Notes: generated by a model from the sequence alone, not told the origin. 64,000 nt of DNA from Sabulicella rubraurantiaca (GCF_017355885.1 NZ_JAFEUU010000014.1:46836-110835); one strand, 5' to 3'. Positions 36,188-45,690 are shown, counted from the stretch's first letter. Program-made: numbers and translations.

Positions 36188-37543
36188 TCACCCCACCCCG
36201 CGCATCGCGGCGACGTCGCCGCCGTCCGTCAGCAGGTAGAGGCTGTTGTTGGCGATGGCCGGCTGCAGCGTCGTCCCGCCCGCGATGCGCGTGCGCTGCG
36301 TGATCTGGCCCGAGCCCGGCTCCACCTCGACCATCTGGCCGTGGCTGCCTGCGACGAGGATGCGCCCGCCCCCCAGCACGGGCGGCGCCCAGGTGATCGG
36401 CCGGCGGCGCCGCGCCTCGTCCTCGAAGCCGGGCAGGGGGCTGATCCAGCGGATGCGTCCGTCGGCGCGGCCGATCGCGGCCAGTTCCGAACGGCTGGAC
36501 AGGACGAAGACCCAGTCCCCCGCGACGGCCGGGGTCGCCCCGCCGCCCAGATCGCGCTCCCACACCCGGCGACCGGATCGCAGGTCGATGGCGACCGTGC
36601 TGCCGCCCAGACCGACCGCGTAGACGCGCCCATTGTCGATCACCGGCATGGCGGTGATGGCGCTCAGCTCGGCCAGCGACAGGCTGTTGCGCGAGGTGCC
36701 GAGGCTTTCGCTCCACTGCACGCGCCCATCGGCGACGCGCAGCGCGACCAGTTCGCCGGAGGCGAAGCCCGCCACCGCCACGTCGCCGTCCACTGCCGGG
36801 GCCGGCAGGCCGAGCGGCAGGGCCTGCACCGGGGAGGAGCGGAAGGTCCAGGCCTGCTGGCCATTTTCCGCTGCCAGCCCGATCAGGTGCCCTTCCACCG
36901 TCAGGACGAGGATGCGACCGCCTGCCACGGTGATGCCGCCGCGCGCCGGGGCGGGCAGCGGCTCGCGCCAGCGGATGCTGCCCGTCTCGGGGTCGAGGGC
37001 CATGATCTCGGACAGGCCGGTGGCGACGAAGAGCGTGCCGTCCGCGAATGCGATGGCCCCGCCCAACGCGCCGTCACGGTCGCGCCGGGGGCGGCTGTCC
37101 GTCTGCCAGCGGCGCGCACCGCGCGCCGTGTCCAGCGCCGTGATCCAGCCGAAGGCATCCGCTGCGAAGACCGTGTTGCCCACCACCAGCGGCGGGCAGG
37201 TCAGGCGGCGGCGATAGGCTGTGCCGGTGCCGATTGAGCTGGTCCAGACCTGACCCAGTGGGCTGGGCAGAGACAGGTGGCCGGGATTGTGGCCCAGCGG
37301 GCCGCCTGCCACCGCCCAGTCGGTATTGAGCTGTGCGGGAGGCAGCACGAGGGGGCGACCCGACGCCTCGCGATCCACCTCGACGCCGCGCTCGGCGGAA
37401 AGGATGGGGATGCGCTCGCCGGGCAGGGGGGTCTTGCTGCTGCCGACCACACGATCGACCAAGTCCTGCGTGGTTTCGCAGCCGCTGAGGAGAAGACCGG
37501 CCCCGGCGAGGAGCGCGGCGCGGCGGCCCATTGCGTGTGTCAT
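36188..37543 (-). CDS. bamB: BamB-like lipoprotein (beta-propeller)
   Basis: A 451-residue lipoprotein. The N-terminus has MTHAMGRRAALLAGAGLLLS followed by the lipobox LLSGC, so the mature protein begins at Cys and is anchored in the outer membrane. The body is a PQQ-type eight-bladed propeller with blade motifs such as AFGWITALDTARGARRWQTD, then MALDPETGSIRWREPLP and AIDLRSGRRVWERDLGGG. BamB serves in outer-membrane protein insertion with BamA. It lies between yfgM (one-base overlap) and der, the usual context of bamB. A divergent PQQ-like protein is the alternative. Confidence 0.88.
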   Translation of the reverse strand: MTHAMGRRAALLAGAGLLLSGCETTQDLVDRVVGSSKTPLPGERIPILSAERGVEVDREASGRPLVLPPAQLNTDWAVAGGPLGHNPGHLSLPSPLGQVWTSSIGTGTAYRRRLTCPPLVVGNTVFAADAFGWITALDTARGARRWQTDSRPRRDRDGALGGAIAFADGTLFVATGLSEIMALDPETGSIRWREPLPAPARGGITVAGGRILVLTVEGHLIGLAAENGQQAWTFRSSPVQALPLGLPAPAVDGDVAVAGFASGELVALRVADGRVQWSESLGTSRNSLSLAELSAITAMPVIDNGRVYAVGLGGSTVAIDLRSGRRVWERDLGGGATPAVAGDWVFVLSSRSELAAIGRADGRIRWISPLPGFEDEARRRRPITWAPPVLGGGRILVAGSHGQMVEVEPGSGQITQRTRIAGGTTLQPAIANNSLYLLTDGGDVAAMRGVG

Positions 37544-38199
37544 CAGCTTCCCAATCCTCCGAGCAGCCGCCCGGCACGGTCGCGCACGCCCTGCGGCGCT
37601 GCCTGGTCCGACAGGATGGCCTCGAGCGAGCGTCGGGCCTGCTCCGTGTTGCCGCGCCGGATGGCGAGCAACGCCAGCACCTCCCGTGCCGATGCGCGCC
37701 AGGGCGCCCCATCGGCCGCGAGGGGGAGGAGGCGCGACTCCACCGAACCGGGCTCGGCCGAATCCACCGAATGCAGCGCCCACATCACCGTGGCGAGGTC
37801 GCGATAGAGTTCTTCCACCGCCGTGTCGCGCGACAGCGCATCCCAGGCGGCCAGCGCGCCCTCGCGATTGCCGGATTCGGCCAGCAGGGCGGCCTCGCGC
37901 AGCCGCGCCAGGGTGCGATAGCCCGTGGGCGCCTCTGCTGCGACGGCGCCGAAGCGCTGGGCGACGGCGGCGAGGTCCGCATTCTCGGCCGAGGCGGCTT
38001 CCGCGGCCTGCAGGAACTGCCCGGCCGCGATGCTGGCTTGGCGGGCTTCCCACCACTTCCAGCCTTCCCAGCCGCCCACGCCGGCGAGCACGATCAGCGC
38101 GAGCCCGGTCAGGGCGCCGCCGAAGCGCTGCGCGAGACGCTGGGCGCGTTCAGCCCGCAGTTCCTCGTCAACCTCGTCAACCAGATCCGGCAATGCCAT
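37543..38199 (-). CDS. YfgM-like tetratricopeptide-type membrane protein
   Basis: A 218-residue protein with an N-terminal cytosolic stretch (MALPDLVDEVDEELRAERAQ), one membrane helix around residues 30-50 (GGALTGLALIVLAGVGGWEG) and a periplasmic domain of repeated helices (SGNREGALAAWDALSRDTAV, GNTEQARRSLEAIL). This architecture and the position directly before bamB and der match YfgM, an ancillary SecYEG-associated chaperone-like protein. I chose the ATG at 38199; a longer frame to 38235 adds only an Arg-rich leader. It is the first gene of the yfgM-bamB-der operon. Confidence 0.82.
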   Translation of the reverse strand: MALPDLVDEVDEELRAERAQRLAQRFGGALTGLALIVLAGVGGWEGWKWWEARQASIAAGQFLQAAEAASAENADLAAVAQRFGAVAAEAPTGYRTLARLREAALLAESGNREGALAAWDALSRDTAVEELYRDLATVMWALHSVDSAEPGSVESRLLPLAADGAPWRASAREVLALLAIRRGNTEQARRSLEAILSDQAAPQGVRDRAGRLLGGLGS

Positions 38200-38263
38200 C
38201 CGTCCCGCTGCAAGAAGGCGAGGGTCTAGCAGCATGTTCGCGCCCCGTTAAGGCGCAGGGCGC

Positions 38264-38608
38264 TTGGCTGCCCGGGTGCGCCCTTCCATCCTGCCCTTCC
38301 TCCTCCTGCTTCTCCTCCCCGGATGCGATGGCCCAGCCGCCGTCGCCACGGTGGGGGTGAACGTCGCTGCGTTGATGGTCACAGGCCGCACCGTGCCCGA
38401 CCTCGTGGTGAGCGGGGTGACGGGACTTGACTGCTCCGTGGTGCGGCTGGACCGCCGCCTGTCCTACTGCGCGTCGCGCGAGGAGGTGGCGAGACACATC
38501 CCCTATTGCACCCGGTCGCTGGGCTCGGTGGATTGCTGGGTGACCCGGCCGGCCGCCATCCCGCAGCCGCGCGGCGTGGCCGACACGCCCCCTCTTTCCG
38601 CCCAGTAA
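38264..38608 (+). CDS. Small lipoprotein-like exported protein
   Basis: A 114-residue protein starting at TTG 38264 (GTG 38276 is an alternative). The signal peptide ends in a lipobox-like FLLLLLLPGC, so it is probably lipidated. The mature part has four more cysteines (GLDCSVVRLDRRLSYCASRE, HIPYCTRSLGSVDCW), likely paired as disulfides. It ends in a proline-rich tail. I do not recognise the family. It reads divergently from the yfgM operon and probably stands alone. Confidence 0.6.
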   Translation: MAARVRPSILPFLLLLLLPGCDGPAAVATVGVNVAALMVTGRTVPDLVVSGVTGLDCSVVRLDRRLSYCASREEVARHIPYCTRSLGSVDCWVTRPAAIPQPRGVADTPPLSAQ

Positions 38609-38787
38609 GGACAGGCGAGCAAGACCGGAATCGGATGGCCGGCGTTCGGTATGGCGGGGCTTCGACGATGTGGGTTGAACTGGATGGCCACGGCACGGAT
38701 GCTGCCCGTCTGAAGGACGGATCAACACAGCCTTCCTGTCGTGTCAAACTTGCTTTATTCTCTTAGTCATACGGGGGTTTTCTGCTT

Positions 38788-39639
38788 ATGCAGCACGCAT
38801 CCAGGACGACCGTGGCGCGCTGGCAGCCGAGCCGAGGTCGTGACTTACTGGCGCGCGTGGCCTATCCGGTCTTCTGGTTGCTGAACCGGCCCTCCATGGC
38901 GTGGTTCGGTCGCGCTGCCTATGATTTCGCCCTGCGTTGCAACGGCATCGCCATCAACTTCCGGGGTCGCCACGGCCTGTCCGCAGCGGAGGAAGCCTTC
39001 CTCGCGCGGATCGCACCGGAAATTGGCGAGGGCACGGCGCTCGACGTGGGCGCCAACACCGGGGCCTATGCCATTGCCCTGCGTCGCCTGGCTCCTCAGG
39101 CGCGCATCCTGGCCTTCGAGCCCCACCCTGCCACCCGCGCCACGCTGGAGGACCGCCTCGCCGGGGCTGGGGTGGAGATCCATGCGGCGGCGCTTGGCGA
39201 CACGGTTGGGGAAGCAAGCCTGTTCGACTTCGCATCCGCCGATGGTTCGACCCAGGCAAGCCTGTCGCGCGATTCGGTCGCGCTCTACGAATCGGAAGTG
39301 GTGGAGCATCCCGTCGTCGCCACGACGCTGGACCACTTCCTGGACGCACAAGGAATAGGGGACGTGGCTTTCCTGAAGGTGGACACGGAAGGCCACGACC
39401 TGCACGTCCTGCGCGGCGCGCGTGAGAGCATCGCCCGTCGGCGCTTCCGCGTGATCCAGTTCGAGTTCATCGGCGCCAACATCGCAACCGGGGTGACGAT
39501 GCGCGACTTCTTCGATGCGCTTCCCGGCTACCGGATCTCGCGGCTTTGCCTGAATGGCGGCGAGATGCCGCTCGACCCCTACAGCGTGAAGCGCTGCGAG
39601 ATCTTCGTGAACCACAACCTGATCGCAAGGCCTATTTAG
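38788..39639 (+). CDS. FkbM-family methyltransferase
   Basis: A 283-residue SAM-dependent methyltransferase. Motif I is ALDVGANTGAYAIALRRLAP, followed by ILAFEPHPATRATLED, HAAALGDTVGEASLF, and the late FkbM motif DVAFLKVDTEGHDLHVLRG. FkbM enzymes O-methylate sugars or peptides in polysaccharide and natural-product pathways. The locus is preceded by about 150 bases with lower GC and no terminator I could identify. No other glycan genes lie directly beside it, but the glycan operon at 42-47 kb is close. Its substrate cannot be predicted. Confidence 0.9.
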   Translation: MQHASRTTVARWQPSRGRDLLARVAYPVFWLLNRPSMAWFGRAAYDFALRCNGIAINFRGRHGLSAAEEAFLARIAPEIGEGTALDVGANTGAYAIALRRLAPQARILAFEPHPATRATLEDRLAGAGVEIHAAALGDTVGEASLFDFASADGSTQASLSRDSVALYESEVVEHPVVATTLDHFLDAQGIGDVAFLKVDTEGHDLHVLRGARESIARRRFRVIQFEFIGANIATGVTMRDFFDALPGYRISRLCLNGGEMPLDPYSVKRCEIFVNHNLIARPI

Positions 39640-39755
39640 TGCCCTCAGACGCCGGGCGCGGCCTCCGGCCGCTTGGCTTGCGCGCCTCAGACGAGGTGCG
39701 CTGGTTCGGCGGTTCCGAGCCGCGCGCCGGCCGCGTTGCGGCCGGTGGGCGGGGG

Positions 39756-39772
39756 AGGGGCGTCCCGCCCCT
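39756..39772. repeat. Hairpin at the 3' end of the dihydroorotase gene
   Basis: Perfect seven-base stem AGGGGCG / CGCCCCT (39756-39762, 39766-39772) with a three-base loop, adjoining the stop of the minus-strand dihydroorotase gene. It lacks a T run; it may act as a terminator for convergent transcription. Confidence 0.5.
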
Positions 39773-41082
39773 CAGCGGAAGGCGACGGGGCGGCCGACCG
39801 GCGTTCCCAGCACCTCATCCTCGCGCATCACCACATGGCCGCGCACGATCGTGCCCACTGGCCAGCCCTGGCAGCGATGCCCGGCGAAGGGCGTCCAGCC
39901 GCAGGGCGAGGCGATCCAGCTTTCCTCGATCACCCGGCTCTTCGCCATGTCCACCAGCGTGAAGTCCGCGTCGTAGCCTACGGCCAGACGCCCCTTGTTC
40001 ACCACGCCATAGACCCGGGCCGGGCCGGCGCACATCAGGTCCACCAGCCGCATCAGCGACAGGCGGCCATTGCTCACGTGGTCCAGCATGATGGGGACGA
40101 TGGTCTGCACGCCGGTCAGCCCCGCCGCGCAATCCGGCCAGGGGCGCTCCTTCGCCGCGCGGGAATGCGGGGCGTGGTCGCTGCCCACCACGTCCACCCG
40201 CCCGTCGCGCACCGCGGCCCAGGCGGCTTCCAGGTGGCGCTTGTCGCGGATGGGCGGGTTCATCACCGCGTAGCCGCCCAGTCGGTCATAGGCTTCGTCC
40301 GTCTGGGTGAGGTGGTTCATCAGCACCTCCACGGTGCAGATGTCCCGGTAATCGGCGAGGTATTCCAGCTCCTCCGCCGTGCTCACGTGCAGGATATGCG
40401 CCGGGCGGCCGGTCTTGCGAGCCAGGGCCATCAGACGCCGCGTGCCGAGAAAGGCGCATTCCACGTCGCGCCACTCCGCGTGCATGCGGTGCGGCATGCC
40501 GGACTGATAGTTCGGCTTGCGCTCGCGCAGCCGGTACTCATCCTCCGAATGGTAGGCGATGCGCCGGCGACCCGAGCGCATCACCGCCTCCAGCCCCGCA
40601 TCGTCCTCGATCATCAGGTCGCCCGTCGAGGAGCCGGCGAAGACCTTGATGGCGCAGACATTCTCCTCGACCTCCAGCGCGGCGAGCTCGGCGATGTTGC
40701 GCCGCGTCGCGCCGACATAGATTCCGAGGTCACACCACGCCGTTTCCTCCACGCGCGCGCGCTTCCACGCGATCTGTGTGGAGTCGGTGATGGAGGGGCT
40801 GGTGTTGGGCATGTCGAACACGGCGGTCAGCCCGCCCAGCACCGCCGCCTTGGTGCCGGTGCCGATCGTCTCGACCGCCGCGTCGCCCGGCTCACGCAGG
40901 TGGACATGCGCGTCCACCAGCCCGGGCAGCATGTGCAGCCCCTTGCAATCCACCACTTCCCGCGCCTCGGCGGTGCGAAGGTCGCCCATCGCGGCGATGT
41001 GTCCGTCGCGCACGCCGACGTCCAGCGCCTCGATGCCCCAGGGCAGCACGGCCTTTCCGCCGCGAAGGATCAAGTCGAACAA
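39772..41082 (-). CDS. pyrC: Dihydroorotase (class I, PyrC/hydantoinase fold)
   Basis: A 436-residue amidohydrolase. The metal site has GLVDAHVHLREPGD near residue 57, the carboxylated Lys is in NVCAIKVFAGSSTGDLM, and the later ligands are in AHILHVSTAEEL and VVGSDHAPHSRAAKERPWPD. The family cyclises carbamoyl aspartate to dihydroorotate in pyrimidine synthesis. Allantoinase is an alternative with the same fold. The start is probably TTG 41082 (preceded by GGGAG), because the reading frame continues upstream for hundreds of codons without a protein-like signal. It is divergent from the BKACE gene. Confidence 0.88.
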   Translation of the reverse strand: MFDLILRGGKAVLPWGIEALDVGVRDGHIAAMGDLRTAEAREVVDCKGLHMLPGLVDAHVHLREPGDAAVETIGTGTKAAVLGGLTAVFDMPNTSPSITDSTQIAWKRARVEETAWCDLGIYVGATRRNIAELAALEVEENVCAIKVFAGSSTGDLMIEDDAGLEAVMRSGRRRIAYHSEDEYRLRERKPNYQSGMPHRMHAEWRDVECAFLGTRRLMALARKTGRPAHILHVSTAEELEYLADYRDICTVEVLMNHLTQTDEAYDRLGGYAVMNPPIRDKRHLEAAWAAVRDGRVDVVGSDHAPHSRAAKERPWPDCAAGLTGVQTIVPIMLDHVSNGRLSLMRLVDLMCAGPARVYGVVNKGRLAVGYDADFTLVDMAKSRVIEESWIASPCGWTPFAGHRCQGWPVGTIVRGHVVMREDEVLGTPVGRPVAFR

Positions 41083-41139
41083 AGTGGCATTCTCCCGGCA
41101 AGTCGGGCGTAAACTGCGCCGGACAGGAGGAAAAATCCA

Positions 41140-41976
41140 TTGGCCCAGCCCACCTGGCTCGAATGCGCGCTGAATGGCGCCTGGACACGCGAGCGCCAGC
41201 CCCGGATCCCCGTCACGGTCGCTGAGATCGTGGAGGAAGGCGCGGCCGCTTCCGCCGAAGGTGCCGCCATCCTGCACTTCCATGCCTATGACGAAACGAC
41301 CGGCGAGCAGCGCGATGACTGGCAGATCTATGCCCGCATCATCGAAGGTCTGCGCGCCCGCACCGACGCCATCCTCTACCCCACCGTCCCGGGCGAGGCG
41401 ACGCACGCGCCGGACCGCTTCGCGCATATTCGCGAACTCGCCACGCGCGGCCTGCTGGAATGGACGGTGCTGGATCCGGGCAGCGTGAACCTTTCCGCGG
41501 CGGGCAGCCCGGGGCGCGGCACGGTGTATCGCAACCCGCCGCGCGAGCTGGGGCCCATGGCCACGTTCTGCGCCGAGCAGCGCCTCCATCCGGGCTATGC
41601 GATCTACGAGCCGGGCTTCACCCGCGCCGGGGCCGCGCTGGCGCGGCAGGCGGGGATGCCGACGCCAATTTATCGCTTCATGTTCAGCGACCGCTTCCTC
41701 TGGGGCTTCCCGCCGCGCCCTCGCTTCCTGGACGCGCATCTCGCGCTGCTGGCAGAATGCGATCCCGGCGCGCCCTGGATGGTGGCGGGGCTCGACGTGG
41801 ATCTTTCGCCGCTGCTGGAACACGCCGCCTCGCGCGGTGGCGGGCTGCGCGCGGGGCTGGAGGACGCGCCGCTCGGCACGGAGGCGAACAACGCTGCGCT
41901 GACCCGCGCCGCCGCGCGCCACGCCCGCCGCTTGGCCACGCCGAAGGAGATCCGCGCGGCGCTTCAGCCCAGATAA
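41140..41976 (+). CDS. BKACE-family 3-keto acid cleavage enzyme
   Basis: A 278-residue protein of the beta-keto acid cleavage enzyme (BKACE, former DUF849) family. It begins with the family's N-terminal strand (TWLECALNGAWTRERQP), then GAAILHFHAYDETTGEQRDD carrying the zinc-binding His-x-His, and later YAIYEPGFTRAGAALARQAG and the C-terminal barrel. These enzymes condense a beta-keto acid with acetyl-CoA to give a CoA ester and acetoacetate. The substrate cannot be predicted. The start is TTG 41140 after an AGGAGG site (41125-41130). The gene's last 13 bases overlap the 3' end of the convergent asparagine-synthase gene. Confidence 0.82.
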   Translation: MAQPTWLECALNGAWTRERQPRIPVTVAEIVEEGAAASAEGAAILHFHAYDETTGEQRDDWQIYARIIEGLRARTDAILYPTVPGEATHAPDRFAHIRELATRGLLEWTVLDPGSVNLSAAGSPGRGTVYRNPPRELGPMATFCAEQRLHPGYAIYEPGFTRAGAALARQAGMPTPIYRFMFSDRFLWGFPPRPRFLDAHLALLAECDPGAPWMVAGLDVDLSPLLEHAASRGGGLRAGLEDAPLGTEANNAALTRAAARHARRLATPKEIRAALQPR

Positions 41977-43715
41977 TCGAAGACGCTGCCTTCCGCCGGG
42001 ACGCCCTCGACATGGCGGCGGTGCCACAGCGCGTAGAAGAGGAGGTGCCAGGACGCCGCGCCTTCGCGCTTGCCGGAAGCGGCGCGGAACAGCGCCTCCA
42101 CCCGTCCGGGGCGGCAGATTTCGGCGATGCATTCCTGCCGCGCCACCATGGGGCCCAGGCGCTCGGCATGGGCGGCGATCCAGGCGCCGACCGGCACGGT
42201 GAAGCCCTGCTTGGGGCGGAAGGGCTCGCTGGCCGGGAAGCGCCGGTTCAACCACTCGCGCAGCAGCCACTTGCCCTGACCGCGACGCACCTTCAGCGAG
42301 TCGGGCAGGCGGAAGCAGGCTTCGGCCATGCCGGGATCAAGGAAGGGAGTCCGGCCCTCGACGCCGTACGCCATCAGGCAGCGATCCAGCTTCAGCAGCA
42401 GGTCATTGGGCAGCCAATCCGCCACATCCAGCGCCTGCGCCGCCTGCAGCCGCGTGCGCCCGCCCTCGGCCGCCTCGGCTTCCGCCGCCGCGATGCCGTC
42501 GCGCCAGGAAGGCGGTTCCTCGCGCAGGACGCCCAGCCGGTCGAAGGCGCCGCGCGAGCGCATGGCGCGGCCCCAGCGCCACCAGGGACGCATGGCGGCG
42601 CGGTAGCGGCCGTAGCCGCCCAGCATCTCATCCCCGCCCTCGCCGGAAAGCACCACCTTCACCTCTTCGCGTGCGCGTCGGGCGAGGAACCAGGAGGGAA
42701 TGATGGCGTAGTCCGCGGCCGGGTCGTCCATGCAGGCGACGATCTCCGGCAGGTGGCGCAGAACCATCACCTCGGTCACCTCCACCTCCACGTGGCGAGC
42801 GCCGGCAGCCTGGGCGGCGCGGCGCGCGGCCTCGCGCTCGTCGGCCGCGCCCTTCACGTCGAAGCCGGCCGTGAAGGCGGTCACGGGATTCTCGTTCAGC
42901 CGTGCCATCATCGCCAGCACGGCGGCGCTATCCGTCCCGCCCGAAAGAAACAGCCCATAGGGCACGTCGGAACGCTGATGCAGCGAGACGCTTTCCTCGA
43001 AGGCGGCGTCGAAGCGGGCGATCGCCTCCTCCTCGCCGATCGCCTCCGGCCCGCCTTCGGGCAGGGCGGCGCGGCGCCGGCGCTCGGTCACGCGGCCATC
43101 GGCGATCGTGAGGCTCTCCCCGGGCAGCAGGCGAGTGATGCCCGAAAGGATCGTCTCCGCGCCGGTGGTGAACTGCAGCTGCAGCAGCTCGTCCCGCGCC
43201 TCTTCCCGCACGCGCGGTGCGACGAGGCCGGCCGCCACCAGCGCCTGCATCTCCGAGGCAAAGGCGAGGCCGCCCGGCACCTCAGCCACGTAGAGCGGCT
43301 TGATGCCGAAGGGGTCGCGCGCCAGCACCATCCGGCGATGCGCGCGGTCGTGCAGGGCGATGGCGTACATGCCGCGCAACCCCTCGACGAAGCCCAGCCC
43401 GTCGCGGCGATACAGGTGCAGCGGCGGCTCGCAATCCGAGGCGGTGAGGCAGGACAGCCCGTGCGCGTCGCGCAATTCGCGGTAGTTGTAGATCTCGCCA
43501 TTGGCGACCAGCGCCGCCCCACCGGCCAGCAGGGGCTGCTGCCCGGTTTCGAGGTCGATGATGGAAAGCCGCGCATGGGTCAGGGCGGCATTGCCGGCGA
43601 CGTGGCAGCCCTGCCCGTCGGGGCCGCGATGCGCGAGGGCGCCCGTCAGCGCCTCCAGCACCTGAGGGCCTGGATTCTCCCCGGCCCGCAGCGCCAGACC
43701 CGCCAGCCCGCACAT
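41964..43715 (-). CDS. asnB: Asparagine synthase-like glutamine amidotransferase
   Basis: A 583-residue AsnB-type protein. The N-terminal class II glutaminase has the nucleophile Cys2 (MCGLAGLALRAGEN), RLSIIDLETGQQPLL and NGEIYNYRELR. The C-terminal synthetase has the pyrophosphate loop LFLSGGTDSAAV and VVLSGEGGDEMLGGYGRYR. In isolated loci AsnB makes asparagine; in glycan operons AsnB-like proteins amidate uronic acids or other sugar carboxylates. This one is the last gene of a glycosyltransferase operon and starts in a one-base overlap with it, which favours the second role. The ATG at 43715 was required because Cys2 must follow Met. Confidence 0.88.
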   Translation of the reverse strand: MCGLAGLALRAGENPGPQVLEALTGALAHRGPDGQGCHVAGNAALTHARLSIIDLETGQQPLLAGGAALVANGEIYNYRELRDAHGLSCLTASDCEPPLHLYRRDGLGFVEGLRGMYAIALHDRAHRRMVLARDPFGIKPLYVAEVPGGLAFASEMQALVAAGLVAPRVREEARDELLQLQFTTGAETILSGITRLLPGESLTIADGRVTERRRRAALPEGGPEAIGEEEAIARFDAAFEESVSLHQRSDVPYGLFLSGGTDSAAVLAMMARLNENPVTAFTAGFDVKGAADEREAARRAAQAAGARHVEVEVTEVMVLRHLPEIVACMDDPAADYAIIPSWFLARRAREEVKVVLSGEGGDEMLGGYGRYRAAMRPWWRWGRAMRSRGAFDRLGVLREEPPSWRDGIAAAEAEAAEGGRTRLQAAQALDVADWLPNDLLLKLDRCLMAYGVEGRTPFLDPGMAEACFRLPDSLKVRRGQGKWLLREWLNRRFPASEPFRPKQGFTVPVGAWIAAHAERLGPMVARQECIAEICRPGRVEALFRAASGKREGAASWHLLFYALWHRRHVEGVPAEGSVFDYLG

Positions 43716-44734
43716 CAGGAACGACCCGCCATGGGGGCGACCTTGTGCAGGAGATCGCGCCACAGGGAAAGCACGGGGGCCTCGGCGTGGTCCGCCTCGA
43801 AGGCAGCGCGGCCGGCGGCGGCCAGGGCGGCGGCGCGAGCGGGCGAGGCCAGCACCTCGGCGATGCCGCGCGCCAGGGCCTCGGGGCTTTCGATGGGGAC
43901 AAGGATTCCCGTCTCCCCGTCGCGGATCAGCTCGCTCGGGCCCTGGGCCGCGGCGGCCACCACCGGGCGCCCCGCCCCCCAGGCCTCCAGCACCATGTTG
44001 CCCAGGGGCTCGTGGCGCGAGGAGGAAACGAAGACATCCGAGGCAGCGAGCAGCGCCCCCACGTCGTCGCGCCAGCCGGGCAGGTGGACACGCCCTTCCA
44101 CTCCGCATTCGCGCGTGAGAGCTTCGAGTGCCGCGCGCTCCGGCCCTTCGCCGGCAATCACCAGGGTCGCATCGGGAAGCAGGGCCATCGCTCGGATGAG
44201 AACGTCGAAGCCCTTGTTGCGATGGAGCCGCCCGAGACCGAGCAGGCGCGGCGGGTTTCCGGGCAGCGAGGCGGGGGCGGCGCCGGCATAGTCCGTGGCG
44301 AAGTTCGGCAGGTGATGCACGCGCTCCCTCGGCCAGCCCTGGGAGACGATCCAGCGCACGAGGTCGTGCGTGTTGGCGACGAGGTGGTCGCAGCGCCGGT
44401 AGTGGCGAAGGTCGTAATACCCGCCCAGCCGCCCCACCAGCACCCAGTCTCCGGCCGGCGCGTGACGAGCGGCGCGGTTCATCCAGGCCATCACCACATC
44501 CGGCCGCCATTCGCGCAGGACGCGCCGCAGGCGCGGTCGCGTCAGGAGATCCAACGGCCCGCCGAAGCCCAGCTGCACAGGCTTCAAGGCGGCGAGGCGC
44601 GCGGCGCGTTCCGCGTCGCGACGGATCACTGGTAGCACCTCAACCCCCGCGCGCGGCAGGGCAAGGCTCAGCCGCTCGAAGAAGCGCTCCGCGCCCCCCA
44701 TCTTCGCCCCGGCCATGAGATTGGCGAGCCTCAC
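43715..44734 (-). CDS. GT4-type glycosyltransferase
   Basis: A 339-residue GT-B glycosyltransferase. The N-terminal domain opens with NLMAGAKMGGAERFFERLS, the C-terminal donor-binding domain has LGLGRLHRNKGFDVLIRAMA and the diagnostic EPLGNMVLEAWGAGRPVVAA, including the conserved Glu of the E-x7-E motif. It transfers a hexose or related sugar from a nucleotide donor onto a growing lipid-linked glycan at the cytosolic membrane face. The start is GTG 44734, in a four-base GTGA overlap with the upstream gene. It is the fourth gene of the five-gene operon (47.4 to 42.0 kb). Confidence 0.9.
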   Translation of the reverse strand: MRLANLMAGAKMGGAERFFERLSLALPRAGVEVLPVIRRDAERAARLAALKPVQLGFGGPLDLLTRPRLRRVLREWRPDVVMAWMNRAARHAPAGDWVLVGRLGGYYDLRHYRRCDHLVANTHDLVRWIVSQGWPRERVHHLPNFATDYAGAAPASLPGNPPRLLGLGRLHRNKGFDVLIRAMALLPDATLVIAGEGPERAALEALTRECGVEGRVHLPGWRDDVGALLAASDVFVSSSRHEPLGNMVLEAWGAGRPVVAAAAQGPSELIRDGETGILVPIESPEALARGIAEVLASPARAAALAAAGRAAFEADHAEAPVLSLWRDLLHKVAPMAGRS

Positions 44735-45690
44735 GCGGCCAGCGCCTCGAAGCGCGCGGCGACCTCGTCCCAGGAGGGGCCGGGGCCGTGCCGGAGGGCG
44801 GCGCGATGCATGGCAAGCCAAGCCGCGTCGTCGGAGAGCAGGCGCCGCGCCGCCGCGACGAAACCTTCCGCGTCGCGCGCCACCACGCCCGTGACGCCAT
44901 CCTCCACCCGCTCCGCTACCGCGCCCCGATCCATGACCACGCAGGGCAGGCCCATGGCTTGGGCCTCGGCGAGGGCGAGGCAGAAGGTCTCGCCCGCATC
45001 GCCGGGGTAGAGCATGACGCGTGCGCCCAGCAGCGCCTCGCGCAGCGCGGGGCGGGGTAGGGGGGACAGCAGCTGCAGCCCGGCTTCGCGCGCCGCCTCC
45101 AGCGCAGGGGCGGCGCGGGCGGCAAGCCGGGCATCGCCGCCATAGGTCGCGGCGCCCGAATAAGCGCGGAACTCGCCGATGCCGATGCGCGGCCACAGCG
45201 CCGCCAACTCGGCGAGGCCTCGCAGTGGGGAGGAGGTGAAGACGGCAACCGGAGGCGGCGGGGCGCGCTCGGGCGCGGGCCTGTCGAAGGGCGGCGCGAG
45301 GGCGAGGGGGATGGAGACGCGCCGCCCGGGCAGCCAGGAAGGCAGCGTCGCGGCGTGGCTGGGGCCAAGCGTCACCAGCACGGGTCGCGTCAGCAGCAGC
45401 GGCCAGGCATGGCGCGGCTTCCGCAGGTAGCCCGCCGGGTTGTGCAGCCACAGCACGCGCCTTCCGCGCGGCAGGGTCCGGAACAGTCGCGGCACCCGCG
45501 CCGTCACCACGAGGTCGGCGCTGGCAGGCATCGGCGTCGCCTCGCCCTCGAAATGCAGCGTCAGCTCGTGGCCGCGCCGCCGGAACGCCTCGGCCAGCAG
45601 GGAGAAGGCGGTTTCCACCCCGCCCAGCGGACGTTCCGTGACGGCGTCGGCGGTGATGCGTGGCCCTTCATTGGCCAGCACGATCCTCAA
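44731..45690 (-). CDS. GT4-like glycosyltransferase (divergent)
   Basis: A 319-residue GT-B protein. The N-terminus LRIVLANEGPRITADAVTER leads to a region with GGVETAFSLLAEAFRRRGHE. The C-terminal half shows ARVMLYPGDAGETFCLALAE and AQAMGLPCVVMDRGAVAERV, a divergent version of the donor-binding segment. The start is TTG 45690 within a TTGA overlap with the GT2 gene; longer readings upstream are in the GT2 gene's antisense frames. It follows the GT2 gene and precedes the GT4 gene in the operon. Its donor and acceptor sugars are unknown. Confidence 0.82.
   Translation of the reverse strand: MRIVLANEGPRITADAVTERPLGGVETAFSLLAEAFRRRGHELTLHFEGEATPMPASADLVVTARVPRLFRTLPRGRRVLWLHNPAGYLRKPRHAWPLLLTRPVLVTLGPSHAATLPSWLPGRRVSIPLALAPPFDRPAPERAPPPPVAVFTSSPLRGLAELAALWPRIGIGEFRAYSGAATYGGDARLAARAAPALEAAREAGLQLLSPLPRPALREALLGARVMLYPGDAGETFCLALAEAQAMGLPCVVMDRGAVAERVEDGVTGVVARDAEGFVAAARRLLSDDAAWLAMHRAALRHGPGPSWDEVAARFEALAA

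Noticed and set aside
39772..42270. 832-codon frame suggesting a fusion of a second protein to dihydroorotase
   Set aside because: Everything upstream of 41082 lies under the BKACE gene and is shadow sequence; the family start fits the TTG at 41082.
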